This document shows positions 28,008-37,922 of a stretch of DNA of 64,000 bases, one piece after another. The number at the start of each line of letters is the position of its first letter. The first letter of the stretch is position 1. This stretch comes from Bin80 sp965116685 (GTDB taxonomy: Bacteria > Bacteroidota > Rhodothermia > Rhodothermales > Bin80). The position numbers and the translations under genes are program-made. The DNA lies in assembly GCA_965116685.1 (NCBI GenBank), contig OZ220707.1:2418001-2482000 (forward strand), in the 5' to 3' direction. Under the pieces are notes generated by a model. The model did not search any database. It saw only the letters and a list, made by a program, of their open reading frames with translations, and was not told the DNA's origin.

Positions 28008-29519
28008 ATGAGAACAAACGTTTCGGAAATGCGACTCGCAGGCTACGCTTGGCTCCTGAGCAGGTTCGGGTTGACTGCAATGCCTAATCCACACAGTTCT
28101 TTTGTTACGACAACAGGTGGTCGGCAGCAGAAAGTACGGGGTGGTAGGGTTGAAGACATTTATTCTCCTCAATACTGGCCCGGTGAAAAAATAGGAGACC
28201 ATCTGGAATTTGCCTTGAAATATGACGGCGTAAGCCTGAGTTCTTTAAGGATTATTTTCGATGCTGTTGCGGAAGATGAGATTGTTGATTACATCAAATC
28301 CAAGCCAACGGGAAAATATGCTCGTCGCATCTGGTTTTTTTACGAGTTTTTAACTGACCGCAGGCTTCCCATTGATGATTTGTCTACGGGGAATTACCTG
28401 GGAGCACTTGAACCGGACTTTTACTACACCCTCTCTCGGGGTAAAAGATCTCGAAGACACCGCGTCATCAATAATTTGCTTGGGCCAAGGGAGTTTTGTC
28501 CTATTGTTAGGAAAACGGAGAAGCTGGGAGAAATGGATCAGACCGATTTTCGAGAGAGGTGCGAGGAGATAGTCGAATCGTACCCTCCGCAACTACTTAG
28601 AAGAGCGTTAAGTTATCTCTACAGCAAAGAAACCAAGTCCTCTTTTGAAATAGAAAACATTAAACCCGACGCGTCACGGACTGAAAAATTCATAGCGTCT
28701 TTGGAGATGGCACGTCAACAGGATTTTTGCGACAAGCAGTCATTGATTGCCCTGCAGAATCGAATTGTCGATCCACGTTTCATGAACGAAGATTATCGAA
28801 CGGTTCAGAACTATGTGGGCCAGACGATTTCCTATCAAAAAGAGTTAATTCATTATGTATGTCCCAAGCCGGAGAATCTCCCTGACCTGATGTGGGGGCT
28901 TCTGACTTCTCATCGGCTTATGATGACCGGCGGTGTCTCAGCTATTGTCCACGCTGCGGTAGTAGCCTACGGCTTTGTTTTTATTCATCCGTTTGAAGAT
29001 GGCAACGGCCGAATCCACCGGTTTCTGATCCACAATATTTTCTCCCTTCAAGGAATAGTTCCGAAAGGTCTGATGTTTCCTGTATCCGCGGTGATGCTCA
29101 ATAACCAAGAAGGCTACAATGATTCTTTAGAGGCGTTTTCACGTCCCTTAACCCGACTTGTGGAATACAGTCTAGATGAACTTGCCCAGATGACCGTCCA
29201 TAATGATACTACGCACTGGTATCGTTACATCGATATGACGTTACAAGTGGAAGCCTTGTATGATTTTGTCATTCAAACCATTGAGAGAGAACTTATAAAG
29301 GAGTTAAGGTTTCTTGCAAGTTACGACAGTACTAAAAAGGCGATTCAGGATGTTATTGATATGCCCGATCGCGTGATAGATTTGTTCATCCGGATTTGCC
29401 TTGAAAACAACGGCAGTTTGTCCGCGAGCAAAAGAAAATCACATTTTGATTTCTTGAGCGATGATGAACTTTTTTCAATGGAAAACATCATTAGAGAAAA
29501 CTATGAGCGACTATCCTGA
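28008..29519 (+). CDS. Fic-family AMP-transferase with internal inhibitory motif
   Basis: Fic enzymes transfer AMP (or other nucleotide parts) to target-protein hydroxyls. The active site HPFEDGNGRIHRF is complete, with the catalytic His at residue 327 and the GNGR anion loop intact. An inhibitory helix motif of the (S/T)xxxE(G/N) form is seen at residues 212-217 (SFEIEN), N-terminal to the Fic core, as in class II Fic proteins that keep themselves off. The 503-residue length leaves a C-terminal helical region that may bind targets or DNA. The gene stands alone in an accessory stretch, so a toxin-like or phage-defence role is possible; the target is unknown. Confidence 0.9.
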   Translation: MRTNVSEMRLAGYAWLLSRFGLTAMPNPHSSFVTTTGGRQQKVRGGRVEDIYSPQYWPGEKIGDHLEFALKYDGVSLSSLRIIFDAVAEDEIVDYIKSKPTGKYARRIWFFYEFLTDRRLPIDDLSTGNYLGALEPDFYYTLSRGKRSRRHRVINNLLGPREFCPIVRKTEKLGEMDQTDFRERCEEIVESYPPQLLRRALSYLYSKETKSSFEIENIKPDASRTEKFIASLEMARQQDFCDKQSLIALQNRIVDPRFMNEDYRTVQNYVGQTISYQKELIHYVCPKPENLPDLMWGLLTSHRLMMTGGVSAIVHAAVVAYGFVFIHPFEDGNGRIHRFLIHNIFSLQGIVPKGLMFPVSAVMLNNQEGYNDSLEAFSRPLTRLVEYSLDELAQMTVHNDTTHWYRYIDMTLQVEALYDFVIQTIERELIKELRFLASYDSTKKAIQDVIDMPDRVIDLFIRICLENNGSLSASKRKSHFDFLSDDELFSMENIIRENYERLS

Positions 29520-29962
29520 TCAGGTGCTTGAATAGCATATACGGATACGACCTTCTTTTTTAGCTCTGTTTTTGCGGGAGTGATAAACGTTATGGTAGGC
29601 GACGGGGTATGCCACGAAAAATACATGGAGAAAAAGCAATGGTTGGCGGGGGCCGACGGATGCGGTGGGGCAGAGGTTATCGGCATGAAGCATTACCCAT
29701 CCAGGCCATATCGCCCATGACTCTCATGGATTGAATCCGTAAAGATTCAGTAATAATGCACAGGAAGAGGGCTGGCGAATCACTCCAGAATCCGAGCCGC
29801 TGGATGCGTTTAGGCATACGATCCCAATTCCCATACCGAATGAGAGGTTTGCAGAGAGAGAGCGATTTTGTAAATTGAGTTTTCCGTGGAAAAAGCTGCG
29901 GGAAGATCACCTGATCCATTATGGGGAGTACATCTCAAGGGAGTCGCCGGTCATCCAGGAGG
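29520..29962 (+). other. Intergenic stretch upstream of the TonB receptor
   Basis: 443 bp without a recognised gene. A plus-strand frame between about 29775 and 29960 has coding-like composition (GWRITPESEP, then FPWKKLREDHLIHYG) but no start of its own, and probably marks a degraded gene. No clear promoter could be assigned for the receptor. Confidence 0.3.
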
Positions 29963-32797
29963 ATGACGTATTGGACTTGGCTACTGGTCGGAGGACTGTT
30001 TCTAGTACTTCCGATCCAGGCTCAGACCACCGGCAAGCTTACCGGGCTGGTAATCGATGGCAGCAATGGAGAGCCATTGCCAGGAGTGAATGTTGTGATT
30101 GATGGTACGCAGCAAGGAGGAGTCACGGACATAGAAGGCCGATACGTGGTCATCGGAGTACGGCCCGGGGTCTACACATTAGTGGCCTCTTTTGTGGGGT
30201 TTACCACGCAGCGCAGTGAAGGAGTACGGGTCAGCGTAGATCTGACGACAGAGATTGATTTTGAACTGCAGGAGCAAGTGATCGAAGGCGAGGAAATTGT
30301 CGTCAGAGCCGAGGCGATTCGGGTTCGTAAGGATGTCACAAGCAGCGAAGCACGGATTACCGCGGAAACGATTGACCGTCTGCCTGTTCAAGAGTTAGGA
30401 CAAATCCTTAGTGTACAGGCTGGTGTCACCGAGCGCGGAGGCTTCCATATTCGCGGCGGACGCAGCAGTGAGGTCGTTGTGATGGTGGACGGAGTGCCCG
30501 TTACAGACACCTATGATGGATCGACTGCCCTCCAGTTAGAGAATGAGGGAATACAGGAACTGCAGGTCATCAGTGGCACGTTCAACGCGGAGTACGGCAA
30601 TGCAATGAGCGGAGTCATCAATGTCGTTACCAAGGAAGGGCGCAATGACCGCTTTGGAGGATCCATAGAAGCATATACAGGGACGTACCTGGTCCCGAAA
30701 GGGGATGGAGATGCACTCCTCAAAGGAACCCGGCAGGATGAATTAACCCAGGGCTTCCCATACGATCAGGTGGATGTCTATTCGTACCTGCCTTTTGCCC
30801 CCACGCACTACAATAACTTGAATGCATCCATCGAAGGACCGGTCCTGAAGAATCGGGTCACGCTGTATGCCAATGCCCGTTACTTTGCCAATGATGGCTG
30901 GCTCTACGGAGCCCACCTCTACAATATTGATGGAACGAGTGGAGATTCTCTTCTGGTTCCAATGAACACATGGGAAAAGCTGAGCTGGCAGGCCAACCTG
31001 CGTATTCAACTGCGCAGTAACATGTTCGTGAACCTGATCGGACTGGGATCCAATTCAGAGGGGAATGACCTGGGAGGACGCTACCAGTATTATCGTTGGG
31101 CCCCGTTCGGAGTCCCTCAGGTCTATGATCAGGGTATGGATCTAAAGCTGAAATATACCCACTTGGTCAGTGCAAAGACCTTCTATACACTCAATATTGC
31201 AACCTTCGAAAAGCGAGTGGAACGCTATCGGTTTGCGGACATTTCCGATGGGCGATACAACGATTTCACACTCACTCCGCCGGATTCCATTGAGATCTCT
31301 CCCGGGCTGTGGGAGCAGGTAGAGGCGGGCGGGAACCTGTTCGCCCGCGGTGGGACGGATCTCGGACGGTTTAATCGAAAAACACGGAGTTACTTCATCA
31401 AAGGAGACTTCACCAGCCAACTGACCCGGTATCATCTGATCAAGGCCGGATTTGCGGCCCGGCTGGATCAACTGCAGTTTGAAGATTTTGGCATCGTACC
31501 AGCGATATCCGAAACCGGACAGGTCTTGGAGCCCTTTCAACCCGCCGTTCCCGCCCCCGAGTCCTTTGCCTATCGCCGGTTTGATGATGTATCTCCAATC
31601 ACGTTCAGTGCCTACCTGCAGGACAAGATTGAGTATGAGAGCTTTATCGTGAACGCGGGGCTGCGCATGGACTACTTTGATGCACGGGCAGAGGTGCCGG
31701 CAGATCCCGCGGATCCGAATATTTTCAATCCATTCAAAAAAATCAACCTGTACCGGGATACGAATGGGGATGGAGTAATTGCCGAGGATGAAGAAACCGA
31801 TGGCAATCGACTTACGCATGCGGATCGGCAGACCTACTGGTGGACATCCTCAACGCCAAAGCTTCAGTTCTCTCCGCGGCTGGGGGTTGCATATCCGGTC
31901 ACAGAGGAGGGAGTCATTCACTTTTCTTGGGGACACTTCCTGCAGATCCCAACCCTGAATCGGCTCTTCGAAAACTTTGGGTACAAGATCCCGCGTCAAA
32001 CTGGCAGATATGGACCATTTGGGAATCCCGATCTGGATGCGCAGCGTACGGTCATGTATGAGGTTGGGCTGAAACAGGCCATCGGGACTGTGGTCGTGAA
32101 GGCGACTGCATATAACCGCGATGTACGGAGCTGGGTATCCACCTCCCGACTGATCGAAACAGAACTGCCCGGCGTCACCTATGTGGTGTACGCGAACCGG
32201 GATTATGCGAATACCCGGGGGGTCACACTCGCACTCTCACGCGCCTTCGAAAATCATTACGGCTTTGATGTGAACTATACCTATCAGGTCGTTGAAGGGT
32301 CGAACTCGGATCCAACCGAAGAATTCTTTGCCGCTGGCAATGAAGAAGAGCCGCGGCTGGCCCTGTTGCCGCTGGGCTGGGATCAGCGGCATAAAATTGC
32401 AGGGTCCGTATTTGTGGGGGGACAGAACTGGGGGGCATCTGCCCTCATGGTATGGGGATCGGGATTCCCCTATACCCCCAGTTTTGAGGAGGCGGCGTTA
32501 GCCGGCCCGGATGTGCAGCCGGAGTTTCCAACGCATGCACGCCGCCAGCCCAGCATGTACCAGATGGATCTTGATTTCTATCGTGAATTTACGATCGGGC
32601 CGGTTCGTCCTCGTGTGTTCGTGCACGTATTCAATCTTCTGGATCGCCGCAATGCGCTTTCGGTCTATGGGGATACCGGTCTTCCTGACGTGACCTTTTC
32701 TGCACCGATCCAGTCGGCAGACCATGGATACTTTACACGCCCCAACCACTACTCGGAACCCCGTCGGATACACGCCGGCATAAAGGTGCAGTTTTGA
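29963..32797 (+). CDS. TonB-dependent outer-membrane receptor
   Basis: Outer-membrane active transporter of 944 residues powered by TonB. ATG 29963 gives a clean signal peptide ending LPIQAQ; the longer frame from 29921 adds 14 basic residues and is less likely. After the signal comes a carboxypeptidase-regulatory-like domain (GEPLPGVNVVIDGT to SFVGF), then the plug (GGFHIRGGRSSEVVVMVDGV), then a long beta-barrel ending in the usual aromatic residue (IKVQF). It is the first gene of a coupled set: its TGA overlaps the ATG of the next gene. Downstream genes for a T9SS substrate, a PorV-like protein and a GH13 enzyme point to uptake of an oligosaccharide, but no SusD partner is present. The substrate is therefore inferred. 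Confidence 0.93.
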   Translation: MTYWTWLLVGGLFLVLPIQAQTTGKLTGLVIDGSNGEPLPGVNVVIDGTQQGGVTDIEGRYVVIGVRPGVYTLVASFVGFTTQRSEGVRVSVDLTTEIDFELQEQVIEGEEIVVRAEAIRVRKDVTSSEARITAETIDRLPVQELGQILSVQAGVTERGGFHIRGGRSSEVVVMVDGVPVTDTYDGSTALQLENEGIQELQVISGTFNAEYGNAMSGVINVVTKEGRNDRFGGSIEAYTGTYLVPKGDGDALLKGTRQDELTQGFPYDQVDVYSYLPFAPTHYNNLNASIEGPVLKNRVTLYANARYFANDGWLYGAHLYNIDGTSGDSLLVPMNTWEKLSWQANLRIQLRSNMFVNLIGLGSNSEGNDLGGRYQYYRWAPFGVPQVYDQGMDLKLKYTHLVSAKTFYTLNIATFEKRVERYRFADISDGRYNDFTLTPPDSIEISPGLWEQVEAGGNLFARGGTDLGRFNRKTRSYFIKGDFTSQLTRYHLIKAGFAARLDQLQFEDFGIVPAISETGQVLEPFQPAVPAPESFAYRRFDDVSPITFSAYLQDKIEYESFIVNAGLRMDYFDARAEVPADPADPNIFNPFKKINLYRDTNGDGVIAEDEETDGNRLTHADRQTYWWTSSTPKLQFSPRLGVAYPVTEEGVIHFSWGHFLQIPTLNRLFENFGYKIPRQTGRYGPFGNPDLDAQRTVMYEVGLKQAIGTVVVKATAYNRDVRSWVSTSRLIETELPGVTYVVYANRDYANTRGVTLALSRAFENHYGFDVNYTYQVVEGSNSDPTEEFFAAGNEEEPRLALLPLGWDQRHKIAGSVFVGGQNWGASALMVWGSGFPYTPSFEEAALAGPDVQPEFPTHARRQPSMYQMDLDFYREFTIGPVRPRVFVHVFNLLDRRNALSVYGDTGLPDVTFSAPIQSADHGYFTRPNHYSEPRRIHAGIKVQF

Positions 32798-35700
32798 TGA
32801 TGCGCGGATTTCTATTTATGGGTTTGATTGCACTGGGAACGGTCCAGGTACAGGCACAAGGGGTCATTGATCGTAACCATGTGCCCAGTACCGAGCGCGT
32901 CGATCCACTTGAGCGGCGTCGTGACGACATTGATGGGAATAATATCCGGGCAACCATTACCAACTGGACTCAGACCGGGCAGAGCGGGACCCCAGGGGAT
33001 TTCTGGTACGAATGGCCCAAGAATACCAACCGGCGCTATGTCGCATTGACACAGCTCTGGGTAGGAGCCGAAACCCGCGCCAATACCGGCCCGGATGCCG
33101 GAGAAAGAATGTGGGCCGTGGATGTATCCGATTTTCGTGGCAACAATACGGGGGGAAATACTTCCTGGACCTTTGAGCCGATTGGCGGTTACGTAAATCC
33201 TGCCGGCAGTGAGCTTGGGATTGCCCAGAGCGATGAGCCCGGCAGTTGGCCGCCCTTTTGGCCGGATAAGCTGGACGATACGGTAGATCCTGGCTGGAGT
33301 GGTTCCTGGAACGGGTTTTTCGGCAGAGATATCTACAACGCCGATCAGGAGTTCTTCTTTAAGGCCGGGGACGATCAGTATGATCGCCACCGGGGCACCT
33401 ATTCTCCGGATGCGACTGATCCCAGTCGTTATGGGCTTGGGTTGGTCATCGAAACACGGATCATGGCCTGGACCCAGATTCTGGTAGATGATGTCGTCTT
33501 TCTGATTTATGGGGTCAAAAATGACGGCACGGAAGATCTGGACAAAGTGGGGATGGCGGTATGGCTGGCAGACTGTGTCGCAGGGGACTGCGGAGACGAT
33601 ATTATTTTCTTTGATCTATTGGAAGATGTCGCCTTCATGACCGATGAAGATGGGATTGGGGATCAGAATTTTGGCACCGATCCGGCAGGGACGGTGGGGA
33701 TCGCAATGCTTGAAACTCCAGGTAACGCGAGCGACCGCATTGATAACGATGGCGATGGATCTGTATCTGATGAATGCCCGGCCAATAACGGAGAGTGCAA
33801 CAGTCCAATCGTTCCCGAGGCATTTCTGGTTGGAGAGTTGCCTGCGAACGGGATTGATGACAATGGGAATGGGCTGGTGGACGAAAGTGCCGTGCATGTG
33901 CCGTTTGGGACACAGCGCGGGGTCGGGTACGCAGACTATATCGATAATGATAATGATGGAGAACAGGGGGCACCCCTGATTACACCGGAGATGGCCTCGG
34001 CTTCAGCGACGGATCAATGGCTGCGCTGGCCCCCATCCCCTCAGAATGACCCAATGCAACAGATGGATGGCCGTCCGGTCGTTCATCTCATCAACGTAAC
34101 TCAGGAAACCGTTGGCCTGCCGTTCCGCGATAATATTGATAATGACGATTCTCACGTTCTGCCGTCTGCGGCCTATCCCTACCTCAGTGAGCCTGGATCT
34201 CCAGTGGTTACGCAGGCGATGGTGGACGCGGCGGCATCCGATCCATACAGGCGCTATCTGATCCAGGATGCAGGCATCCTGCTTTATGACGTTGGTCCAG
34301 AAGACTTGGGGAAAGCCTATGCGGATGGTTTGGATAATGACGCAGACGGGGCGGTAGACGAAGGAATTGACGAAGGGACGGACGAAATGATTGATGAGAG
34401 CCGGGCAGATGGGATTGATAATGACCAGGACTGGATCCTGCTCCAGAACGATACCGGTCTGGACGGGATTGAGTTCAGTGGGGACTTTGGAGACGGAGAC
34501 GGTCAACCGACCTCGGGGACGGGGACCAACTTTCCTGGGGAAAAAAATATTGATGTGACGGATGTGAGTGAGTCCGATCAGATCGGAATCACAAATGTGC
34601 GCCTCTTTGGTGCCAACACCTTGGCGATCGGCAGTGTAAGTGACCGCTTCCTGTTTTTTAACTACCTAGTTCCGGGTGAATTTGATACGGAGCAACCCGA
34701 TCCAGGAGATAATGACCTGACCGTTTCCAGTGGTTTATTTCCATTGAAGGCGGGGCAGACGGAGCGGATCTCGATCTCGGTGCAATTGGGAGTCGGCCAG
34801 GAAGAGGTGCTCGCAGCACGGGACAATGCCCTGGATGCATATCAGGAAGACTACCAATTTGCACAGGCACCGATTACGCCCGAGGTATTTGCGGTGGAAG
34901 GGGATGGCCGTGTGACCCTGTACTGGGATTCGAAATCCGAGGAATCAGATGATGATTTTCTGCGATCCCTCGGATTACCTTCAAAGGACTTTGAAGGCTA
35001 TCGGGTGTACCGCGCCACAGACCCTGCCTTTTTGGATGCCCTTCAGATTACAGATGGACGCGGGAATCTGACGTTTCGCAAGCCCATTGCTCAGTTTGAT
35101 CTGATTGATGGTATCGGAGGGTTTCATCCGGTCGCCATCAACGGGGTCAGCTTATATATGGGGGACGATCGGGTGAGCCCCGGTGAGGGAACCAACGGTC
35201 TGGCGCATGCCTTTGTAGACTCAACGGTCACCAATGGAGTCACTTACTACTATGCCGTGACCGCCTATGACTATGGAGCAGCTTCTGCAAATATCTCCCC
35301 AACAGAGACTCCCGTACGAATCAGACGCCTCGCAGACGGGTCGATTGAGACGGGGCGCAATGTTGTTGTGGCAACTCCTATGGCGCCTGTAGCCGGTTAT
35401 CAGGAAGCGGCCCTGGAAACCGTCAACGGCTATCTGCCACGCGTCCAGGGATCTACCTCCAGCCGGATTGGCTATACAATTATTGATCCCCGTGCGATTC
35501 GGGAAGGGGCTCGCTATCAGGTCTCGTTCACGGACACGCTACTGTCCGGGGGGCGATTTGCACAGGATACGATTGCTACTAGCACCTTTACATTGACGGA
35601 TCTTGATGAGAGTCGGATTCTGATCCGCGACTCGGATGCATGGAGAGTTGATTCGGAATTTCCATCATTGGATGACTATGGGAATCCCATTGGGTTCAGT

Positions 35701-36627
35701 CTCCAGTTTTTTGGTGAATCGCTCGTGCGAGTGAATTCCTCGCTCAGTGGCTGGAGTAATGATGCAATTTTTCCAATTGCTATGGAGCCGTACATCTCTG
35801 CAGGATTCACCAGCGGTCAGCGCAATCCCGCGGATTATCAGATTGAAGTGGTTGGCCCCGGTGAAGGACATTCAACTGCGCTGGATGTATCCTTCTTCCG
35901 CTCGCTCCCTGCACGGCCAACGAACGTACGCGTGTACCGGTTGGATCCTGATGGGGCGGGTGGTAGCCGGAAAGTGGAAGTAGACTATGCATTCTGGGAC
36001 TTGACGGGGGATGATTTTGTTGGTGCGGGTGCGACCACACCGGCAACTTTCAGCGCAGATCGTGATCGGCGGGAGTCTGACCTCATCCTGCTCCACGAGA
36101 CGCTTTTCGGCAATCGAGGCGCCCCCCAGTTTACCTGGCGCATTGGGCTGAATTTCACCGTAGAGGGGGGTACAAACCCCTCCGAGGGGGATGTGGCGAC
36201 CATCGTTACCAGGAAGCCGTTTCTGGCATCGGATGTTTTTGAGTTTCAAACCTATGCCCCTTCCGCATCTACAGAGAATCCAGACTCGCTACTATCCCGT
36301 ATTCGGGTTGTCCCCAACCCGTACGTGGCTACGAATCGCTTTGAGCAACTGAACGCGTTCTCAACTGGAAGGGGGGAGCGGGTCATTCAATTTATTAATC
36401 TGCCTCCTGAATGTACGCTTCGCATCTTCAACGTAAGCGGGCGCCTGATTCGGACCCTGTACTTGAATGAGGGGGTCAATGAAGCGGCGAGTGAATTAAT
36501 GAATGGAACCATTCGCTGGGACCTGCAGAGCTCAGATGCCTTAACGGTGTCTTATGGGGTATACCTCTATCATGTGGAGGCCCCTATGCTTGGAGAAACG
36601 ACCGGTACCTTTGCCATCATCAAATAA
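32797..36627 (+). CDS. T9SS-secreted protein with calcium-binding-like DND repeats
   Basis: Large extracellular protein of about 1276 residues. ATG 32797 overlaps the receptor stop (TGATG), so translation is coupled. A signal peptide ends VQVQAQ. The region at residues about 313-540 carries six Asp/Asn-rich loops (IDNDGDGS, IDDNGNG, IDNDNDG, IDNDDS, LDNDADG, IDNDQD), which look like EF-hand-type or thrombospondin-type-3 calcium sites. A fibronectin-III-like part (VTLYWDSKSE to YRVYRATDP) follows. The C-terminal 100 residues (RVVPNPY, then TLRIFNVSGRLIRTL and VYLYHVEA) form a type A T9SS sorting domain. It is likely displayed at the cell surface with the receptor. No enzyme motif was seen. Confidence 0.85.
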   Translation: MMRGFLFMGLIALGTVQVQAQGVIDRNHVPSTERVDPLERRRDDIDGNNIRATITNWTQTGQSGTPGDFWYEWPKNTNRRYVALTQLWVGAETRANTGPDAGERMWAVDVSDFRGNNTGGNTSWTFEPIGGYVNPAGSELGIAQSDEPGSWPPFWPDKLDDTVDPGWSGSWNGFFGRDIYNADQEFFFKAGDDQYDRHRGTYSPDATDPSRYGLGLVIETRIMAWTQILVDDVVFLIYGVKNDGTEDLDKVGMAVWLADCVAGDCGDDIIFFDLLEDVAFMTDEDGIGDQNFGTDPAGTVGIAMLETPGNASDRIDNDGDGSVSDECPANNGECNSPIVPEAFLVGELPANGIDDNGNGLVDESAVHVPFGTQRGVGYADYIDNDNDGEQGAPLITPEMASASATDQWLRWPPSPQNDPMQQMDGRPVVHLINVTQETVGLPFRDNIDNDDSHVLPSAAYPYLSEPGSPVVTQAMVDAAASDPYRRYLIQDAGILLYDVGPEDLGKAYADGLDNDADGAVDEGIDEGTDEMIDESRADGIDNDQDWILLQNDTGLDGIEFSGDFGDGDGQPTSGTGTNFPGEKNIDVTDVSESDQIGITNVRLFGANTLAIGSVSDRFLFFNYLVPGEFDTEQPDPGDNDLTVSSGLFPLKAGQTERISISVQLGVGQEEVLAARDNALDAYQEDYQFAQAPITPEVFAVEGDGRVTLYWDSKSEESDDDFLRSLGLPSKDFEGYRVYRATDPAFLDALQITDGRGNLTFRKPIAQFDLIDGIGGFHPVAINGVSLYMGDDRVSPGEGTNGLAHAFVDSTVTNGVTYYYAVTAYDYGAASANISPTETPVRIRRLADGSIETGRNVVVATPMAPVAGYQEAALETVNGYLPRVQGSTSSRIGYTIIDPRAIREGARYQVSFTDTLLSGGRFAQDTIATSTFTLTDLDESRILIRDSDAWRVDSEFPSLDDYGNPIGFSLQFFGESLVRVNSSLSGWSNDAIFPIAMEPYISAGFTSGQRNPADYQIEVVGPGEGHSTALDVSFFRSLPARPTNVRVYRLDPDGAGGSRKVEVDYAFWDLTGDDFVGAGATTPATFSADRDRRESDLILLHETLFGNRGAPQFTWRIGLNFTVEGGTNPSEGDVATIVTRKPFLASDVFEFQTYAPSASTENPDSLLSRIRVVPNPYVATNRFEQLNAFSTGRGERVIQFINLPPECTLRIFNVSGRLIRTLYLNEGVNEAASELMNGTIRWDLQSSDALTVSYGVYLYHVEAPMLGETTGTFAIIK

Positions 36628-37661
36628 TGGGAAAGTCCGTCTATTTAGTGGTTCTTTTTTCGGTCTGCTCTTTGCCGGTTGCGCACGCCCAGTTTGCGAA
36701 TGAGACCAGAGAAGTCACCCGCAGGGGGACAACGGCCGCAGAATTTCTGAGTATCCCGGTTGGCGCCAGGGCGACCGGGATGGGCGGAGCGGTTACAGCA
36801 ACCACTTCCGATGCCACCGCCATGTACTGGAACCCGGCCGGATTGGGACTGCTTACACGCTCATCGGTTGCTGCCGAGCACGCCTCTTGGCTGGCGGAAA
36901 TCAATTTCAATTACGCCGCTGCCGCCTTTCCGACCAGGTTCGGCACACTGGGGGCTGCCATCACATCCATGGGCACCCCACAAATGCGAGTGACAACCGT
37001 GGAGGATCAGGAGGGTACGGGAGAGACGTTTGATGCCTCGTCGTATGCCTTCACCCTCTCCTGGGGGAAGAGTTTGACGGAGCGGTTTGCGTTCGGGGTA
37101 TCCGCGAAGCTGATCACCGAGCAGATATGGCACTCCCAGGCTCGCGGGCTAGCATTGGATCTTGGGACCGTGTTTGTGACCCCATTCAGAGGGATCCGGT
37201 TGGGGGCTTCTATTTCCAACTTTGGCACCAAGATGGAGATGGCGGGGGATGATCTGTTGGTCGTGGCGGACATTGATCCGGTGAATCGGGGCAATAATGA
37301 AAGTAACCGGGCATACCTCAAAGTGGACTCTTATAACCTGCCCCTAATTATGCGGATTGGTTTGGCAGGGGAATTAGTTGAGACCGAGCAGGTCCGGGTT
37401 ACGGTTGCGGTGGATGTTCTCAGCCCGAATAACAGCAATCAGTTTGCAAACCTGGGGGCAGAGCTTGGTCTTCTAGGAGATCTGGTTATGATCCGGGCAG
37501 GGTACAGTGAACTGTTTCTGCAGGATAGCATCCGATCACTTTCGCTGGGAGCAGGGCTCAGCTACGACTTTGGCGTTGTAGGGATTGTAATGGATTATGC
37601 TTTCGAGCGACAACGCTATTTCAATGATGTGAGTCGTATATCCATGGCATTGTTCTTTTAG
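36627..37661 (+). CDS. PorV/PorQ-like outer-membrane beta-barrel protein
   Basis: A 344-residue membrane barrel of the PorV/UPF0164 group. Family members shuttle or anchor T9SS cargo at the outer membrane. A signal peptide ends AHAQ. The hallmark N-terminal stretch IPVGARATGMGGAVTATTSD, followed by MYWNPAGLG, is present, and the C-terminus ends in an aromatic beta-signal (SMALFF). The start ATG overlaps the stop of the preceding T9SS substrate (TAATG), so the two are co-translated. This fits a dedicated PorV paralogue serving that substrate rather than the general T9SS, but that is inference. Confidence 0.83.
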   Translation: MGKSVYLVVLFSVCSLPVAHAQFANETREVTRRGTTAAEFLSIPVGARATGMGGAVTATTSDATAMYWNPAGLGLLTRSSVAAEHASWLAEINFNYAAAAFPTRFGTLGAAITSMGTPQMRVTTVEDQEGTGETFDASSYAFTLSWGKSLTERFAFGVSAKLITEQIWHSQARGLALDLGTVFVTPFRGIRLGASISNFGTKMEMAGDDLLVVADIDPVNRGNNESNRAYLKVDSYNLPLIMRIGLAGELVETEQVRVTVAVDVLSPNNSNQFANLGAELGLLGDLVMIRAGYSELFLQDSIRSLSLGAGLSYDFGVVGIVMDYAFERQRYFNDVSRISMALFF

Positions 37662-37663
37662 AA

Positions 37664-37691
37664 CGGGTCTTCGATTATTTTAGTGGACCCG
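37664..37691 (+). terminator. Possible terminator after the PorV-like gene
   Basis: CGGGTC (37664-37669) and GACCCG (37686-37691) form a 6-bp stem with a 16-nt loop just after the stop codon, followed by CGTTTTG. The stem is short and the T tract weak. The following 230 bp is A/T-rich leader for the next gene. Confidence 0.4.
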
Positions 37692-37922
37692 CGTTTTGAG
37701 ACAGCGTCTGGGTAGAGTTCCAATCCACCGAGATAGAAGTAGATTGCATTTTCAAACCGTTTGGTATTTCGAAATCCTCGGCAGCGGACTTTGATCATTC
37801 ACTGATCTATAAACTTCGACCAGATTCAATGAAATTAAATCCAATTTCGCTATATTTATCGAAGACCCTTTAGCTTTACAGTATATTTACACCGTCTTCG
37901 CATAACCTTTTGAACACATTCC

